This document shows, one piece after another, positions 1 to 12,011 of a stretch of DNA of 64,000 nt. The stretch is from contig NZ_JAUFPO010000004.1 of NCBI RefSeq assembly GCF_030409235.1, positions 124,001-188,000 on the forward strand. The letters are read 5' to 3'. Every line of letters starts with the position of its first letter. Positions within the stretch are counted from its first letter, which is position 1. This DNA comes from Halomonas almeriensis. Lineage in GTDB: Bacteria; Pseudomonadota; Gammaproteobacteria; Pseudomonadales; Halomonadaceae. The translations under genes and the position numbers were made by a program. The notes under the pieces are model-generated. The model worked only from the letters and a program-made list of their open reading frames with translations, was not told the DNA's origin and made no database searches.

Positions 1-762
1 GCGAGCCTGATCGAGACAGATTCCCAGGTCCTTGCGCATCCAGTCGATGGCAAAACCGTGGTCGTAGTCACCCGCAATCATGGTCCGGTGGCGGTTCTCC
101 ATCTGCCAAGAGCCGGCCGCCCCCTGGGCGATGACCTCGACGACGCGGGCCTGATCCAGCCCGGCCTGTTCAGCAAAATGCAGTCCCTCGGACAGGCCCT
201 GGACCAGTCCGGCGATGCAGATCTGATTGACCATCTTGGTCAACTGACCGCTACTGGCCGGGCCCATCAGGGTCACGGCACGGCCATAGTTTGCCAGCAC
301 CGGCCGGGCGCGCTGAAAGTCGCTTTCGGTACCGCCGCACATTACCGTCAGGGCGCCTTTCTCGGCGCCTTGCTGGCCGCCGGATACTGGCGCATCGAGA
401 AAGCCGATTTCGCGCTCTCTACAGGCCTCATCGAGGCTCTCGGCGAGGCTGGCAGACGCCGTGGTATGGTCGATCAGCAGGCTGCCGGCTGACATGCCGT
501 GCAAGGCGCCATCGGTTCCGGTGGTGACAGCTCTGACATCATCGTCATTGCCCACGCAAAGCAGCACCAGATCGGCGTTTTCGGCGGCTTCTCGAGGTGT
601 TGGCTGCTGGCTGCCGCCGTATGCCGCTACCCAGGCATCGGCCTTGGCTGGTGTGCGATTGTAGACCTGGAGGTCGTGGCCGGCGCGGGCCAGGTGGCCC
701 GCCATGGGGAAGCCCATGACACCGAGCCCGATAAAAGCGATGCGTTGGCAGGATTGGGTCAC
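1..762 (-). CDS. 3-hydroxyisobutyrate dehydrogenase family NAD(P)-dependent oxidoreductase, partial
   Basis: This gene reads leftward off the window edge, so only the first 254 codons are visible. The start is GTG at 762, preceded by a strong AGGAGG about 8 nt upstream. The protein opens with a Rossmann dinucleotide motif (IAFIGLGVMGFPMAGHLARAG). It continues with the family's DAPVSGG motif (about residue 120) and GQLTKMVNQ, which carries the catalytic lysine. These features place it in the beta-hydroxyacid dehydrogenase family, which includes 3-hydroxyisobutyrate dehydrogenase, tartronate semialdehyde reductase and the succinic-semialdehyde reductase branch. The exact substrate cannot be read from the fragment. 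It lies downstream of gltA on the same strand, behind a terminator, so it is probably a separate transcription unit. Confidence 0.85.
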   Translation of the reverse strand, partial: MTQSCQRIAFIGLGVMGFPMAGHLARAGHDLQVYNRTPAKADAWVAAYGGSQQPTPREAAENADLVLLCVGNDDDVRAVTTGTDGALHGMSAGSLLIDHTTASASLAESLDEACREREIGFLDAPVSGGQQGAEKGALTVMCGGTESDFQRARPVLANYGRAVTLMGPASSGQLTKMVNQICIAGLVQGLSEGLHFAEQAGLDQARVVEVIAQGAAGSWQMENRHRTMIAGDYDHGFAIDWMRKDLGICLDQAR

Positions 763-809
763 TGTATGCCTCCTGGCGTTGCCTGTAAGGGTGTTGGCGG
801 GAAATAAAC

Positions 810-837
810 AAAAAAGGCCACCGTGGAAGGTGGCCTT
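810..837 (-). terminator. Rho-independent terminator of gltA
   Basis: On the minus strand a GGCCACC/GGTGGCC stem with a 6-nt loop is followed by six T residues. It lies about 30 nt past the gltA stop codon and ends that transcript before the oxidoreductase gene. Confidence 0.85.
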
Positions 838-868
838 GTCAAGGTGCGCGGTGTCAGTCTGGCGACAC

Positions 869-2155
869 TCAGTTGCCGGGGTAGTCCCGCTTGTCGTGTC
901 CCACGTAGAGCTGGCGCGGGCGGCCGATCTTGTAACTGTCGCTGATCATTTCATGCCAGTGAGAAATCCAGCCGATGGTTCGCGACACGGCAAAGATGAC
1001 CGTGAACATGTTCTTCGGAATCCCCATGGCTTTGAGGATGATGCCCGAATAGAAGTCGACGTTCGGGTACAGCTTGCGTTCGATGAAGTATTCATCTTCC
1101 AGGGCGATCTGTTCAAGTCGCTTGGCGATGCGCAGCTGGGGGTCGTCGGAGCGCCCGAGCTGCTCCAGGACCTCGTCACAGGTTTCCTTCATGACCTTGG
1201 CGCGCGGGTCGAAGTTGCGATAGACACGGTGGCCGAAGCCCATCAGCTTGAAGGGGTCATCCTTGTCCTTGGCGCGATCGATGTAGCGCTGGATGTTGTC
1301 TTCGCTCTCATCGCCGATTTCGTCGAGCATGTTGAGCACAGCTTCGTTGGCCCCTCCGTGAGCCGGTCCCCAGAGGGCCGCGATACCGGCACTGATGCAG
1401 GCAAACGGGTTGGCGCCGGTGGAGCCCGCCAGACGAACCGTCGAGGTTGAGGCGTTCTGCTCGTGGTCGGCATGCAACATGAAGATGCGGTCCATGGCCT
1501 TGGCGTAGACCGGATTGATCTCATAGTCCTCACAGGGGTTGCTGAACATCATGTACAGGAAGTTCTCTGCGTAGTTCAGGTTGTTGCGAGGATAGTTGAA
1601 GGGTTGCCCGATGTTGTACTTGTAGGACATGGCCGCGATGGTGGGCATCTTGGCAATCAGGCGGATAGCGCTGACCTCGCGGTCCTCCTGTTTGGTGATG
1701 TCGAGATGATCATGATAGAAGGCGGCCAGGCCACCGACCACGCCACACAGGATCGACATCGGGTGGGCATCGCGGCGAAAGCCCTTGAAGAAGTTGGCGA
1801 TCTGCTCATGCACCATGGTGTGTGAGGTGATGCGGTTGGCAAAGTCGGCGTACTCGGCATCGCTGGGCAGCTCACCGAACATCAACAGGTAGCTGAGTTC
1901 GACGAAATCCGAGTGTTCAGCCAGCTGGCCGATGGGATAGCCGCGATGCAGCAGCATGCCCTGGCCACCATCGATGTAGGTGATGGCGGACGAACAGGAG
2001 GAGGTCGCCATGAACCCGGGGTCGTAGGTGAAGAGGCCTTCCGCACCCAGGCCGCGCACATCGACCACGTCCGGGCCGCAAGTGCCGGAATGGATCGGCA
2101 GCTCGATCGGCTTGTCCAGACCCTCTACCGTCAAAGTTGCTTTCCTATCAGCCAT
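869..2155 (-). CDS. gltA: Citrate synthase
   Basis: Condenses oxaloacetate and acetyl-CoA to citrate, the entry step of the TCA cycle. The protein is 428 aa, matching the roughly 427 aa of the hexameric type II enzymes of gammaproteobacteria. The catalytic region is present: [15 protein letters not shown] contains the active-site His, and NVDFYSGI contains the catalytic Asp. An in-frame upstream extension to 2221 is possible. The ATG at 2155 was chosen because GAGGAGG lies just upstream and the protein then begins MADRKATL, as in its relatives. The gene diverges from sdhCDAB across a 450-bp region holding a promoter for each direction. Confidence 0.97.
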   Translation of the reverse strand: MADRKATLTVEGLDKPIELPIHSGTCGPDVVDVRGLGAEGLFTYDPGFMATSSCSSAITYIDGGQGMLLHRGYPIGQLAEHSDFVELSYLLMFGELPSDAEYADFANRITSHTMVHEQIANFFKGFRRDAHPMSILCGVVGGLAAFYHDHLDITKQEDREVSAIRLIAKMPTIAAMSYKYNIGQPFNYPRNNLNYAENFLYMMFSNPCEDYEINPVYAKAMDRIFMLHADHEQNASTSTVRLAGSTGANPFACISAGIAALWGPAHGGANEAVLNMLDEIGDESEDNIQRYIDRAKDKDDPFKLMGFGHRVYRNFDPRAKVMKETCDEVLEQLGRSDDPQLRIAKRLEQIALEDEYFIERKLYPNVDFYSGIILKAMGIPKNMFTVIFAVSRTIGWISHWHEMISDSYKIGRPRQLYVGHDKRDYPGN

Positions 2156-2232
2156 GGAGGCCTCCTCTGCGTGTTCTTGATCGAGCCAGCAAGCCGCTAT
2201 GTTGCCGAGCTTGTCAGCCAAAAGGTTTGCCC

Positions 2233-2260
2233 ACTATAGAAGCGTCCTCGTGATTGTCAA
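2233..2260 (-). promoter_or_regulatory. Sigma70-type promoter of gltA
   Basis: On the minus strand TTGACA (2260-2255) and TATAGT (2238-2233) are separated by 16 bp. Transcription would begin near 2226 and give a leader of about 70 nt. The -35 matches the sigma70 consensus exactly and the -10 differs at one position. Confidence 0.75.
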
Positions 2261-2300
2261 TTGGTCCATTGGAGTGCCGTGTTTGACAAAAACGCTGGAA

Positions 2301-2319
2301 ATGTACGGTTCTTGTACAT
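2301..2319. promoter_or_regulatory. Inverted repeat in the gltA/sdhC divergent region
   Basis: ATGTAC and GTACAT arms flank a 7-nt centre. The element sits about 40 bp upstream of the gltA -35 and about 130 bp upstream of the sdh -35, and a TTGACA hexamer lies nearby at 2283. It is shaped like a dimeric-regulator operator, but no known regulator consensus is recognised. The rest of the 2156-2606 gap shows only the two promoters. Confidence 0.35.
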
Positions 2320-2446
2320 GAAATTGTGCTTCGCACCATACATGGCGGGGGCTGCAGCGACAGAGGCAGGCACAGGCCCTGTCATGGCGGGGGTAATGAA
2401 TTTTTTCGCAATGCAGTGTCAGCATCCCTTACGGTGCCCGGCCGAT

Positions 2447-2475
2447 TTGTCAGGGGTGGAGCATCACCTTATAAT
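2447..2475 (+). promoter_or_regulatory. Sigma70-type promoter of the sdh-suc cluster
   Basis: TTGTCA (2447-2452) and a perfect TATAAT (2470-2475) are separated by exactly 17 bp. Initiation near 2482 would give a leader of about 125 nt before sdhC. Confidence 0.75.
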
Positions 2476-2606
2476 CTGTAACTGCGACTGGCAGGAAACG
2501 GCGATTGTGACCGCGTCGGTCTTGATTGCCCCTTCCCGAAACCACCGCCTGCTTCAAGGGCACGCCCGAATGCCCAGTGGCGGGCCAAGAGAGTGTGTAT
2601 AGAGCC

Positions 2607-2984
2607 GTGAATAGCAAACGACCCGTAAACCTGGACCTGTCCACTATACAGTTCCCACTCCCCGCCTTGACGTCCATCGTGCACCGCATCACCGGCGTCA
2701 TTCTTTTCATTGGATTGATTTTCGGCTTCTGGGCCTTGGATGCATCGCTTTCGTCACCAGAAGGCTTTGCTGCCGTGAAGGATGCACTGGCAGGCAACTT
2801 CCTGGCCAAGCTGATTGCCTGGGGACTGCTGTCGGCCCTGGCGTATCACTTCGTCGCCGGCATTAAGCATCTCTTGATGGATGTCGATATCGGCGTGACG
2901 CTCGAGGGCGGTATCAAAAAGGCGCAGATCACTGTTGTGGCCAGCGCTGTCCTGATCATTCTGGCGGGAGTCTGGGTATGGTAA
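2607..2984 (+). CDS. sdhC: Succinate dehydrogenase cytochrome b556 subunit
   Basis: Membrane anchor of complex II that helps bind haem b and ubiquinone. The 125-aa protein begins MNSKRPVNLDL, close to the E. coli RPVNLDL start, and has three transmembrane helices. LAYHFVAGIKH contains the axial haem histidine, and the SIVHRITGVILF segment is the family's quinone-site helix. GTG at 2607 is preferred over an in-frame TTG at 2526 and a GTG at 2595 because it gives the family length. The ribosome site is weak, so the start is not certain. It overlaps sdhD by 7 nt. Confidence 0.93.
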   Translation: MNSKRPVNLDLSTIQFPLPALTSIVHRITGVILFIGLIFGFWALDASLSSPEGFAAVKDALAGNFLAKLIAWGLLSALAYHFVAGIKHLLMDVDIGVTLEGGIKKAQITVVASAVLIILAGVWVW

Positions 2985-3325
2985 CCAATATCACGAATCT
3001 CGGACGCAGCGGGCTTTCCGACTGGCTTCTGCAGCGGGCCTCGGCCATCGTGCTGGCGCTCTATTCTCTGTTTCTTGTCGGCTATCTGCTGCTGAACCCA
3101 GGGCTGGATTACGCCACCTGGAGCGGGCTGTTCGCCCAGACCTGGATGCGCATCTTCTCCCTGCTGGCCTTCGTCTCGCTGGCTGCGCATGCCTGGGTAG
3201 GCCTGTGGACCGTGACCACTGACTACCTGAAGCCGACCGGTATCCGTGTCGCCACCCAGTTCATCATCATCCTAGCCATCTTTGTGTTCCTGGTCTGGGG
3301 CATCCAAGTTCTGTGGGGAGCCTGA
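2978..3325 (+). CDS. sdhD: Succinate dehydrogenase hydrophobic membrane anchor subunit
   Basis: Second membrane anchor of complex II, 115 aa with three predicted helices. The N-terminal DWLLQRASAIVLALY segment and the AAHAWVGLWTVTTDYLKP stretch, with the conserved haem/quinone-site His and Asp-Tyr pair, are diagnostic for SdhD. The start codon lies inside the sdhC 3' end, which implies translational coupling, and sdhA follows after 3 nt. Confidence 0.93.
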   Translation: MVTNITNLGRSGLSDWLLQRASAIVLALYSLFLVGYLLLNPGLDYATWSGLFAQTWMRIFSLLAFVSLAAHAWVGLWTVTTDYLKPTGIRVATQFIIILAIFVFLVWGIQVLWGA

Positions 3326-3328
3326 TTC

Positions 3329-5101
3329 ATGTCCAACATGCGTAGTTTGACATTTGACGCCATCATCATCGGCGGCGGCGGTTCCGGCATGCGTGCCGCC
3401 CTGGAGCTTGCCAAGTCGGGCAAAAAGACCGCCGTGCTGACCAAGGTGTTTCCGACGCGCTCGCATACGGTGTCTGCCCAGGGCGGCATCACCTGCGCTA
3501 TCGCATCTTCCGACCCGGATGACGACTGGCGCTGGCACATGTACGACACCGTCAAGGGCGGCGACTATATCACCGACCAGGAAGCCGCCGAGTACATGTG
3601 CTCCGAGGGCCCCAAGGCAGTCTTCGAGCTCGAGCACATGGGCCTGCCGTTTTCCCGCTTCGACAACGGCCGCATCTACCAGCGTCCGTTCGGCGGCCAG
3701 TCCAAGAACTTCGGCGAGGGCGGCCAGGCGGCCCGGACCTGCGCCGCGGCGGACCGCACTGGCCACGCCCTGTTGCACACGCTCTACCAAAACAACTTGA
3801 AGAACAATACCACCTTCCTCAACGAGTGGTACGCCATCGACCTGGTCAAGAACGCCAACGGTGACGTGGTGGGCTGCATTGCTATGGACATCGAGTCCGG
3901 CGAAGTGGTGCATATCAAGTCCAAGGCCACCGTGCTTGCCACCGGCGGCTCCGGCCGCATCTATGCCTCCACCACCAACGCCCTGATCAACACCGGGGAC
4001 GGCATCGGCATGGCGCTGCGCGCCGGCTTCCCGATGCAGGACATGGAGATGTGGCAGTTCCACCCGACCGGCATCTACGGCGCGGGGACCCTGGTCACCG
4101 AGGGCTGCCGAGGCGAGGGTGGCTACCTGATCAACAAGGACGGCGAGCGCTTCATGGAGCGTTACGCGCCCAACGCCAAGGACCTGGCCGGCCGCGACGT
4201 GGTCGCCCGCTCCATGGTCATGGAGATCCTCGAGGGCCGCGGCTGCGGCGAGAAGGGCGATCATGTCTACCTCAAGCTGGATCACCTGGGCGAGGAAGTG
4301 CTCAGCAAGCGCCTCCCGGGCATCGTCGAGCTGTCCAAGACCTTCGCCCACGCCGACCCGGTCAAGGAGCCGATCCCGGTGGTTCCGACCTGCCACTACA
4401 TGATGGGCGGCGTGCCGACCAACGTGCACGGCCAGGCGATCATGCAGGACGAGCAGGGCAACGATCGGATCGTCAACGGCCTGTTCGCCGTCGGCGAGGC
4501 GGCCTGCGTCTCGGTCCACGGCGCCAATCGTCTGGGCGGCAATTCGCTGCTCGACTTGGTGGTCTTCGGGCGCGCTGCCGGTATGTTCATCGAAAGTGCG
4601 CTCAATGAGGGTGTCGACTACCTCGAGGCCAGCCAGGATGACATCGATGCTGCCATGCAACGCATCAACCGCTGGAATGAGTCCTCGGACGGCGAGAGCG
4701 TACCCGAGCTCAAGCGGGCGCTGCAGGAGATCATGCAGAGCGATTTCGGTGTCTTCCGTGAGGAAGAAAACATGCAGAAGGGGGTTCAGCAACTTGCTGA
4801 ATTGCGCGAGCGTATCGCCAATGCCTACCTGCCGGACAAGTCCAATGCCTTCAATACCGCACGGGTCGAGGCGCTCGAACTGGACAACCTGATGGAAGTG
4901 GCCGAGGCCACTGCCATTGCGGCACTGGACCGCAAGGAAAGTCGTGGTGCCCACTCGCGTTACGATTATCCGGATCGCGATGATGCCAACTGGCTGAAGC
5001 ACTCCATGTACTTCCCGCTTGAGAAGCGTCTGGGGCAGCGAGATGTTAATTTCGCGCCCAAGTCTGTCGACATGTTCGAGCCGAAAGTTCGTACTTACTA
5101 A
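3329..5101 (+). CDS. sdhA: Succinate dehydrogenase flavoprotein subunit
   Basis: Catalytic subunit that oxidises succinate to fumarate using covalent FAD. The protein is 590 aa (E. coli 588). The FAD-binding [10 protein letters not shown] motif is at residues 15-24. The flavin-linking histidine is in [10 protein letters not shown] (His46), and the substrate-site [10 protein letters not shown] and [12 protein letters not shown] regions are intact. A GGGGAG ribosome site precedes the ATG. It is co-transcribed with sdhCD upstream and sdhB, which starts 12 nt downstream. Confidence 0.97.
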   Translation: MSNMRSLTFDAIIIGGGGSGMRAALELAKSGKKTAVLTKVFPTRSHTVSAQGGITCAIASSDPDDDWRWHMYDTVKGGDYITDQEAAEYMCSEGPKAVFELEHMGLPFSRFDNGRIYQRPFGGQSKNFGEGGQAARTCAAADRTGHALLHTLYQNNLKNNTTFLNEWYAIDLVKNANGDVVGCIAMDIESGEVVHIKSKATVLATGGSGRIYASTTNALINTGDGIGMALRAGFPMQDMEMWQFHPTGIYGAGTLVTEGCRGEGGYLINKDGERFMERYAPNAKDLAGRDVVARSMVMEILEGRGCGEKGDHVYLKLDHLGEEVLSKRLPGIVELSKTFAHADPVKEPIPVVPTCHYMMGGVPTNVHGQAIMQDEQGNDRIVNGLFAVGEAACVSVHGANRLGGNSLLDLVVFGRAAGMFIESALNEGVDYLEASQDDIDAAMQRINRWNESSDGESVPELKRALQEIMQSDFGVFREEENMQKGVQQLAELRERIANAYLPDKSNAFNTARVEALELDNLMEVAEATAIAALDRKESRGAHSRYDYPDRDDANWLKHSMYFPLEKRLGQRDVNFAPKSVDMFEPKVRTY

Positions 5102-5113
5102 GGGGGAGTGACG

Positions 5114-5824
5114 ATGTCCATGCTTCAGGTATCACTGTACCGCTATAATCCGGAAACCGACACCGCTCCGTACATGGAAGAGTTCCAGATCGACACCCAG
5201 GGCCGCGACATCATGGTGCTGGACGTTCTGCACATGGCTAAGGAACGGGACAGCAGCCTGGCCTTCCGGCGCAGCTGCCGCGAAGGGGTCTGCGGCTCCG
5301 ATGGTATGAACATGAACGGCAAGAACGGCCTTGCCTGCATCACGCCGCTTTCTGAGGTGGTCAAGAAGGGCAAGCTGACGCTGCGCCCCTTGCCGGGGCT
5401 GCCGGTCATTCGCGATCTGGTGGTCGACATGGGGCTGTTCTACAAACAGTACGAGCGTATCCAGCCGTATCTGCAGAATGACACCCCGGCGCCGGCCATC
5501 GAGCGTCTGCAGTCACCGGAGGATCGTGACAAGCTCGACGGCCTCTACGAGTGCATTCTTTGTGCTTGCTGTTCCACCTCTTGCCCATCATTCTGGTGGA
5601 ATCCGGAGAAGTTCGTCGGACCGGCCGGGCTCTTGCAGGCCTATCGGTTCCTGGCCGATTCACGCGACGAGGCGACTCGCGAGCGCCTCGCTGAACTGGA
5701 AGACCCGTTCAGCGTGTTCCGCTGCCGCGGCATCATGAACTGTGTCGCGGTGTGTCCTAAGGGGCTCAACCCGACGCGGGCGATCGGCAAGATCCGTGAA
5801 ATGTTGCTGGCCAATGCCACTTAA
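5114..5824 (+). CDS. sdhB: Succinate dehydrogenase iron-sulfur subunit
   Basis: Carries electrons from SdhA to quinone through three Fe-S centres. The 236-aa protein has the [2Fe-2S] cysteines in SCREGVCGSDGMNMNGKNG. The [4Fe-4S] and [3Fe-4S] cysteines are in CILCACCSTSCP and CRGIMNCVAVCPKG. An in-frame GTG at 5108 exists, but the AGGGGGAG ribosome site lies 6 nt before the ATG at 5114, which is preferred. It is the last gene of sdhCDAB; sucA follows after 216 nt containing a strong hairpin. Confidence 0.96.
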   Translation: MSMLQVSLYRYNPETDTAPYMEEFQIDTQGRDIMVLDVLHMAKERDSSLAFRRSCREGVCGSDGMNMNGKNGLACITPLSEVVKKGKLTLRPLPGLPVIRDLVVDMGLFYKQYERIQPYLQNDTPAPAIERLQSPEDRDKLDGLYECILCACCSTSCPSFWWNPEKFVGPAGLLQAYRFLADSRDEATRERLAELEDPFSVFRCRGIMNCVAVCPKGLNPTRAIGKIREMLLANAT

Positions 5825-5902
5825 ACCGAGGCGTCCGGCTTGTTATCATGTCACCGGTACAGTGCCGCGACACGGTGTCGCAGCCCTTACCCGGTGATTC
5901 GT

Positions 5903-5933
5903 CGAAAGCCGGTGCCTTAGGCACCGGCTTTCG
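5903..5933 (+). terminator. Strong hairpin between sdhB and sucA
   Basis: A perfect 14-bp stem (CGAAAGCCGGTGCC and its complement) with a TTA loop. No T-run follows, so it may be a partial terminator, an RNA-processing or stability element, or a REP-like sequence rather than a full stop. The flanking gene order suggests it adjusts the ratio of sdh to suc transcripts. Confidence 0.5.
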
Positions 5934-6040
5934 GCCATCGAAATCACGGGTGAGACCACCTTGGGTGGCCGCAACACGATGTCGTAATGGCTTGGCCGTG
6001 CGACGCTGATACCACCCCATCAGTGCAGGGTGACCGAGAG

Positions 6041-8872
6041 ATGCAACAAGGCATTATGGAGTTGATGTGGCGCTCCTCTCACGTGACGGGCAGCAATGTG
6101 CATTACGTGGAAGCGCTCTACGAACAGTATCTGGATGATCCCAGCGCCGTTCCTGACGAGTGGCGAGAATACTTCGATACACTGCCCAGGCCCGACGGCA
6201 GTGCCACACAGGATGTTCCGCTGGCCCCAACACGTGAACAGTTCTATCAGCTGGGTCAGCAGCGGCGCACCGCCCGGGCGGCTTCGTCGGACAGCGGCGA
6301 AAACAAGAAGCAGGTCAAAGTCCTGCAATTGATCAATGCTTATCGGGTACGCGGCCATCAAAAGGCCGATATCGACCCGCTGGGACTGCGCAGCCCGACC
6401 CCGGTACCCGACCTCGATCTTTCCTTCCATCAGCTTTCCAAGGCGGATCTCGACACCGAGTTTCAGACCGGCTCCTTCTTCATGGGAGCTGACAAGGCAC
6501 CGTTGAAGGAGATCGTCGAGGCACTGCAGCAGACCTACTGCCGCAGCATTGGCTGTGAAATCATGCACATCGTCGATACCGAAGAAAAACGCTGGCTTCA
6601 GCAGCGTTTCGAGTCGGTTCGCAGTGCTCCCAAGTTCAAAGAGGATGTTCGCAAGCATGTTCTGGAGCGTCTGACGGCCGCCGAGGGACTGGAGACCTAT
6701 CTGGCATCCAAGTATCCGGGCACTAAGCGCTTCGGTCTGGAAGGGGGTGAATCCTTCATTCCCATGATGGATGAGCTGATTCAGCGCAGCGGCGGATACG
6801 GTACCAAGGAAGTGGTAATTGGTATGGCCCACCGCGGCCGACTCAATGTGCTGGTCAACATCCTCGGCAAGAACCCCTCCGAACTGATCGATGAATTCGA
6901 TGGCAAGCGTGTTGTCGAGCGCGGCTCCGGCGACGTCAAGTACCACCAGGGCTTCAGCTCCAACGTCATGACACCGGGTGGCGAGGTTCACCTGGCGCTG
7001 TCGTTCAACCCGTCGCATCTAGAGATCGTCGCTCCCGTGGTCGAGGGCTCGGTACGCGCCCGCCAGGATCGTCGCCAGGACAGCGACGGTGGCAAGGTGC
7101 TGCCGATCAACGTACACGGAGATGCCGCTTTCGCCGGCCAGGGCGTGGTCATGGAGACCTTCCAGATGTCGCAGACCCGCGCCTACAAGACCGGCGGGAC
7201 CGTGCACATTGTTATCAACAACCAGGTCGGTTTCACCACCTCTCATCCGCTGGACTCGCGCTCCACGGAGTACTGCACCGACATCGCTAAGATGGTTCAG
7301 GCGCCGATCTTCCACGTCAATGGTGATGATCCGGATGCCGTTCATCACGTCACCCAGGTGGCGCTCGACTATCGTCAGCAGTTCAAGAAGGACGTGGTCA
7401 TCGATCTGGTCTGCTATCGTCGTCGCGGGCACAACGAGGCCGATGAGCCCTCGGGCACCCAGCCGATGATGTACAGCAAGATCAAAAATCATCCGTCCTC
7501 GCGTGCCCGTTATGCCGAGCGTCTGATCAGCGAGGGGGTGCTCTCCGAATCGGACGTCAAGCAGGTCTTCGAGACCTATCGCGATGACCTGGTGGCCGGC
7601 AACCATGTGGCCAACGCACTCGTCCAGGAGCCGAATACCGAGCTTTTCGTCGACTGGAAGCCCTATCTCGGCCATGAATGGTCGGGCTACACCGATACCA
7701 GTGTCGACATGAAGCGCCTGCAGCACCTGGCGTCTCGGATGTGCACCATCCCGGATGGTGTGGCCGTGCAGCGTCAGGTCAGCAAGATCTACGATGACCG
7801 CCGCAAGATGCAGGCGGGTGGCATGGCCGCCAACTGGGGCTTTGCCGAGACGCTGGCCTACGCCACCTTGCTCGATGAAGGGCATCCGGTGCGCCTAACG
7901 GGGCAGGACAGTGGCCGCGGGACCTTCTCGCATCGCCATGCCGTGGTCCACAATCAGAACGATGGCAGCATCTATGTGCCGCTTCAGCATCTGACCAAGG
8001 ACCAGCCGGATTTCACCATCCATGACTCCTTCCTGTCGGAAGAAGCGGTGCTGGCCTTCGAGTATGGCTACTCGACCACCGCGCCCAATGATCTGGTGGT
8101 GTGGGAAGCTCAGTTCGGTGATTTCTTCAATGGTGCCCAGGTGGTGGTCGACCAGTTCATCTCCTCCGGCGAGACCAAGTGGGAGCGCCTCTGTGGTCTG
8201 ACCATGCTGCTGCCGCATGGCTATGAAGGCCAGGGACCGGAGCACTCCTCGGCGCGCCTCGAACGCTTCCTGCAGCTGTGTGCCGAGCACAACATGCAGG
8301 TGTGCGTACCGACCACGCCGGCTCAGATCTTCCATCTGCTGCGTCGTCAGGTGATTCGCAAGCTGCGCAAGCCGCTGATCGTCATGTCACCCAAGAGCCT
8401 GCTGCGTCACAAGGACGCGACCTCCGACCTCGAAGAGCTGGCCCACGGGCACTTTCAGATGGTCGTGCCGGATCAGGGCAAGCGTGATGCCGACAAGGTC
8501 GAGCGTATCGTCCTCTGTGCCGGCAAGGTGTACTACGATCTGGCCAACTGGCGTGAGGAAAACGCACGGGATGACGTAGCCATTCTGCGTCTCGAGCAGC
8601 TCTATCCTTTCCCGGAAGCGGAGCTCTACGAGGCCATCAAGGATTACGCCAATGTCACCGACGTGGTCTGGTGCCAGGAAGAACCCTTGAATCAGGGTGC
8701 CTGGTATCCCAGCCAGCATCACATGCGGGTTGCCATCGAACGCCTCAAGTCGGGGCTGGGCGGGCGCCTGAAGTTTGCCGGTCGCCCGGCGTCCGCGGCA
8801 CCTGCAGCGGGCTACATGTCCGTGCACACCGAACAGCAACGCCAGTTGGTGGACGACGCCTTCAATCTGTAA
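6041..8872 (+). CDS. sucA: 2-oxoglutarate dehydrogenase E1 component
   Basis: Thiamine-diphosphate-dependent E1 enzyme that decarboxylates 2-oxoglutarate and passes the succinyl group to SucB. The protein is 943 aa (E. coli 933). An N-terminal E2-docking segment is followed by [17 protein letters not shown], the active-site region [13 protein letters not shown] and the [14 protein letters not shown]hDP-binding stretch. The C-terminal transketolase-like domain contains [25 protein letters not shown] at 6041 was chosen over an upstream in-frame start at 5987 because AGGGTGA precedes it by 7 nt. It is the first gene of sucAB-lpd-sucCD. Confidence 0.97.
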   Translation: MQQGIMELMWRSSHVTGSNVHYVEALYEQYLDDPSAVPDEWREYFDTLPRPDGSATQDVPLAPTREQFYQLGQQRRTARAASSDSGENKKQVKVLQLINAYRVRGHQKADIDPLGLRSPTPVPDLDLSFHQLSKADLDTEFQTGSFFMGADKAPLKEIVEALQQTYCRSIGCEIMHIVDTEEKRWLQQRFESVRSAPKFKEDVRKHVLERLTAAEGLETYLASKYPGTKRFGLEGGESFIPMMDELIQRSGGYGTKEVVIGMAHRGRLNVLVNILGKNPSELIDEFDGKRVVERGSGDVKYHQGFSSNVMTPGGEVHLALSFNPSHLEIVAPVVEGSVRARQDRRQDSDGGKVLPINVHGDAAFAGQGVVMETFQMSQTRAYKTGGTVHIVINNQVGFTTSHPLDSRSTEYCTDIAKMVQAPIFHVNGDDPDAVHHVTQVALDYRQQFKKDVVIDLVCYRRRGHNEADEPSGTQPMMYSKIKNHPSSRARYAERLISEGVLSESDVKQVFETYRDDLVAGNHVANALVQEPNTELFVDWKPYLGHEWSGYTDTSVDMKRLQHLASRMCTIPDGVAVQRQVSKIYDDRRKMQAGGMAANWGFAETLAYATLLDEGHPVRLTGQDSGRGTFSHRHAVVHNQNDGSIYVPLQHLTKDQPDFTIHDSFLSEEAVLAFEYGYSTTAPNDLVVWEAQFGDFFNGAQVVVDQFISSGETKWERLCGLTMLLPHGYEGQGPEHSSARLERFLQLCAEHNMQVCVPTTPAQIFHLLRRQVIRKLRKPLIVMSPKSLLRHKDATSDLEELAHGHFQMVVPDQGKRDADKVERIVLCAGKVYYDLANWREENARDDVAILRLEQLYPFPEAELYEAIKDYANVTDVVWCQEEPLNQGAWYPSQHHMRVAIERLKSGLGGRLKFAGRPASAAPAAGYMSVHTEQQRQLVDDAFNL

Positions 8873-8912
8873 GGCCGACCACCGGGACGAGAGAGAACAT
8901 AAAGGAAATTAC

Positions 8913-10514
8913 ATGGCTACCGAGATCAAGGCACCAACCTTTCCGGAATCCGTTGCTGAAGGCAGCGTGGCCGCCTGGCACAAGAAGCCCGGCGACAGCG
9001 TCGAGCGCGATGAACTCCTGGTCGAGATCGAGACTGACAAGGTCGTGCTCGAAGTTGTGGCGCAGGAAGCCGGAACCCTGGCCGAAGTGACTGTCGAAGA
9101 AGGCGATACCGTTGAGTCCGAGCAGGTGCTGGGACGCTTGGGTGAAGCCGAGGCGAGTGGTGACGGTGAAAGCGAGTCGCAGGATGCCGAGGACTCGGCC
9201 GAAGCCGACAGCGGCGGTGCGGGCGATGACAGTGGCGATGCCGAGCCGGCTGCCGGCGGCACCCAGCATGACGTCAAGGCCCCGACCTTCCCGGAATCCA
9301 TCCAGGAAGGCACCGTGGCCAGCTGGGCCAAGCAGGTCGGTGAAGCGGTCAAGCGTGATGAAGTGCTGGCCGAGATCGAGACCGACAAGGTGGTGCTGGA
9401 AGTCGTGGCACCTGCCGATGGTGCCCTGAGCGAGATCAAGGCGGAAGAGGGCAGCCAGGTCGAGTCGGAAGCCATTCTGGCCGTTTTCACTGAAGGTGGT
9501 GCAGGCAAGTCCGCCAGCGCCGACAGCGGCCAGTCCGCCGAGGCCGAAAAGGGCGCTGACAAGGGCGACAGCGAGGACAAGGACGAAAAGGTCGGCGACA
9601 AAATCCTGGCGCCGGCAGCGCGCAAGCTGGTCGCCGAGCATGATCTTGACGCCAACAAGATCGAGGGCACCGGCAAGGGGGGGCGCGTGCTCAAGGAGGA
9701 TGTTCAGAAAGCTGTCAAGGATGGTTCCGCCAAGAAGTCCGCCAAGGCCACCAAGTCCGCCGACAACAGTGGCGCCAAGGCCGCTGCAGCCGGCGCCCCG
9801 TCCGTCGAGGGTGAGCGCCCCGAGAAGCGCGTGCCGATGACCCGCTTGCGCCAGACCATCGCCAAGCGCCTGGTCGAGGCTCAGCAGACAGCCGCCATGC
9901 TGACCACCTACAACGAGGTGGACATGGGCGCGGTCATGGACCTGCGTGCCCAGTACAAGGACACCTTCCTCAAGGCCCACGACACCAAGCTCGGTTTCAT
10001 GGGCTTCTTCGTCAAGGCGGCCTCCGAAGCGCTGAAGCGCTTCCCGGATGTCAATGCCTCCATCGATGGAACCGACATTGTCTATCACGGTTATCAGGAT
10101 ATCGGCGTTGCGGTGTCCACCGACCGTGGCCTGGTGGTTCCGGTGCTGCGTGATACCGACAGCATGAAGATTGCCGATGTCGAGAAGGGCATCGTCGATT
10201 TCGGCAAGCGGGCGCGTGACGGCAAGCTGGGCATCGACGAGATGCAGGGCGGCACCTTCACCATCACCAACGGCGGGATCTTCGGTTCGCTGTTGTCGAC
10301 GCCGATCATCAACCCCCCGCAAACCGCGATCCTGGGCATGCACAAGATCCAGGAGCGTCCCATGGCGGTGAACGGCAAGGTCGAGGTGCGCCCCATGATG
10401 TACCTGGCCGTGTCCTACGATCACCGCATGATCGACGGCAAGGACGCGGTCCAGTTCCTGGTGACCATCAAGGAACTGCTCGAGGATCCGGCGCGTCTGC
10501 TGTTGGATGTCTGA
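8913..10514 (+). CDS. sucB: 2-oxoglutarate dehydrogenase E2 (dihydrolipoyl succinyltransferase) with two lipoyl domains
   Basis: Core transacylase of the 2-oxoglutarate dehydrogenase complex. At 533 aa it is much longer than E. coli SucB (405). It has two lipoyl domains, residues 1-76 and about 119-193, each with an [12 protein letters not shown] motif (lipoylated Lys43 and Lys159), joined by an acidic Ser/Gly/Asp/Glu-rich linker. A peripheral-subunit-binding domain spans about 231-267. The catalytic domain follows and ends with [12 protein letters not shown], whose His504 and Asp508 are catalytic. An AAAGGAAAT ribosome site precedes the ATG. Its place between sucA and lpd, and its opening motif [12 protein letters not shown], support SucB rather than AceF. 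Confidence 0.94.
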   Translation: MATEIKAPTFPESVAEGSVAAWHKKPGDSVERDELLVEIETDKVVLEVVAQEAGTLAEVTVEEGDTVESEQVLGRLGEAEASGDGESESQDAEDSAEADSGGAGDDSGDAEPAAGGTQHDVKAPTFPESIQEGTVASWAKQVGEAVKRDEVLAEIETDKVVLEVVAPADGALSEIKAEEGSQVESEAILAVFTEGGAGKSASADSGQSAEAEKGADKGDSEDKDEKVGDKILAPAARKLVAEHDLDANKIEGTGKGGRVLKEDVQKAVKDGSAKKSAKATKSADNSGAKAAAAGAPSVEGERPEKRVPMTRLRQTIAKRLVEAQQTAAMLTTYNEVDMGAVMDLRAQYKDTFLKAHDTKLGFMGFFVKAASEALKRFPDVNASIDGTDIVYHGYQDIGVAVSTDRGLVVPVLRDTDSMKIADVEKGIVDFGKRARDGKLGIDEMQGGTFTITNGGIFGSLLSTPIINPPQTAILGMHKIQERPMAVNGKVEVRPMMYLAVSYDHRMIDGKDAVQFLVTIKELLEDPARLLLDV

Positions 10515-10526
10515 GCCGCGGGATAA

Positions 10527-12002
<1,476 letters not shown>

Positions 12003-12011
12003 CACAACAAG

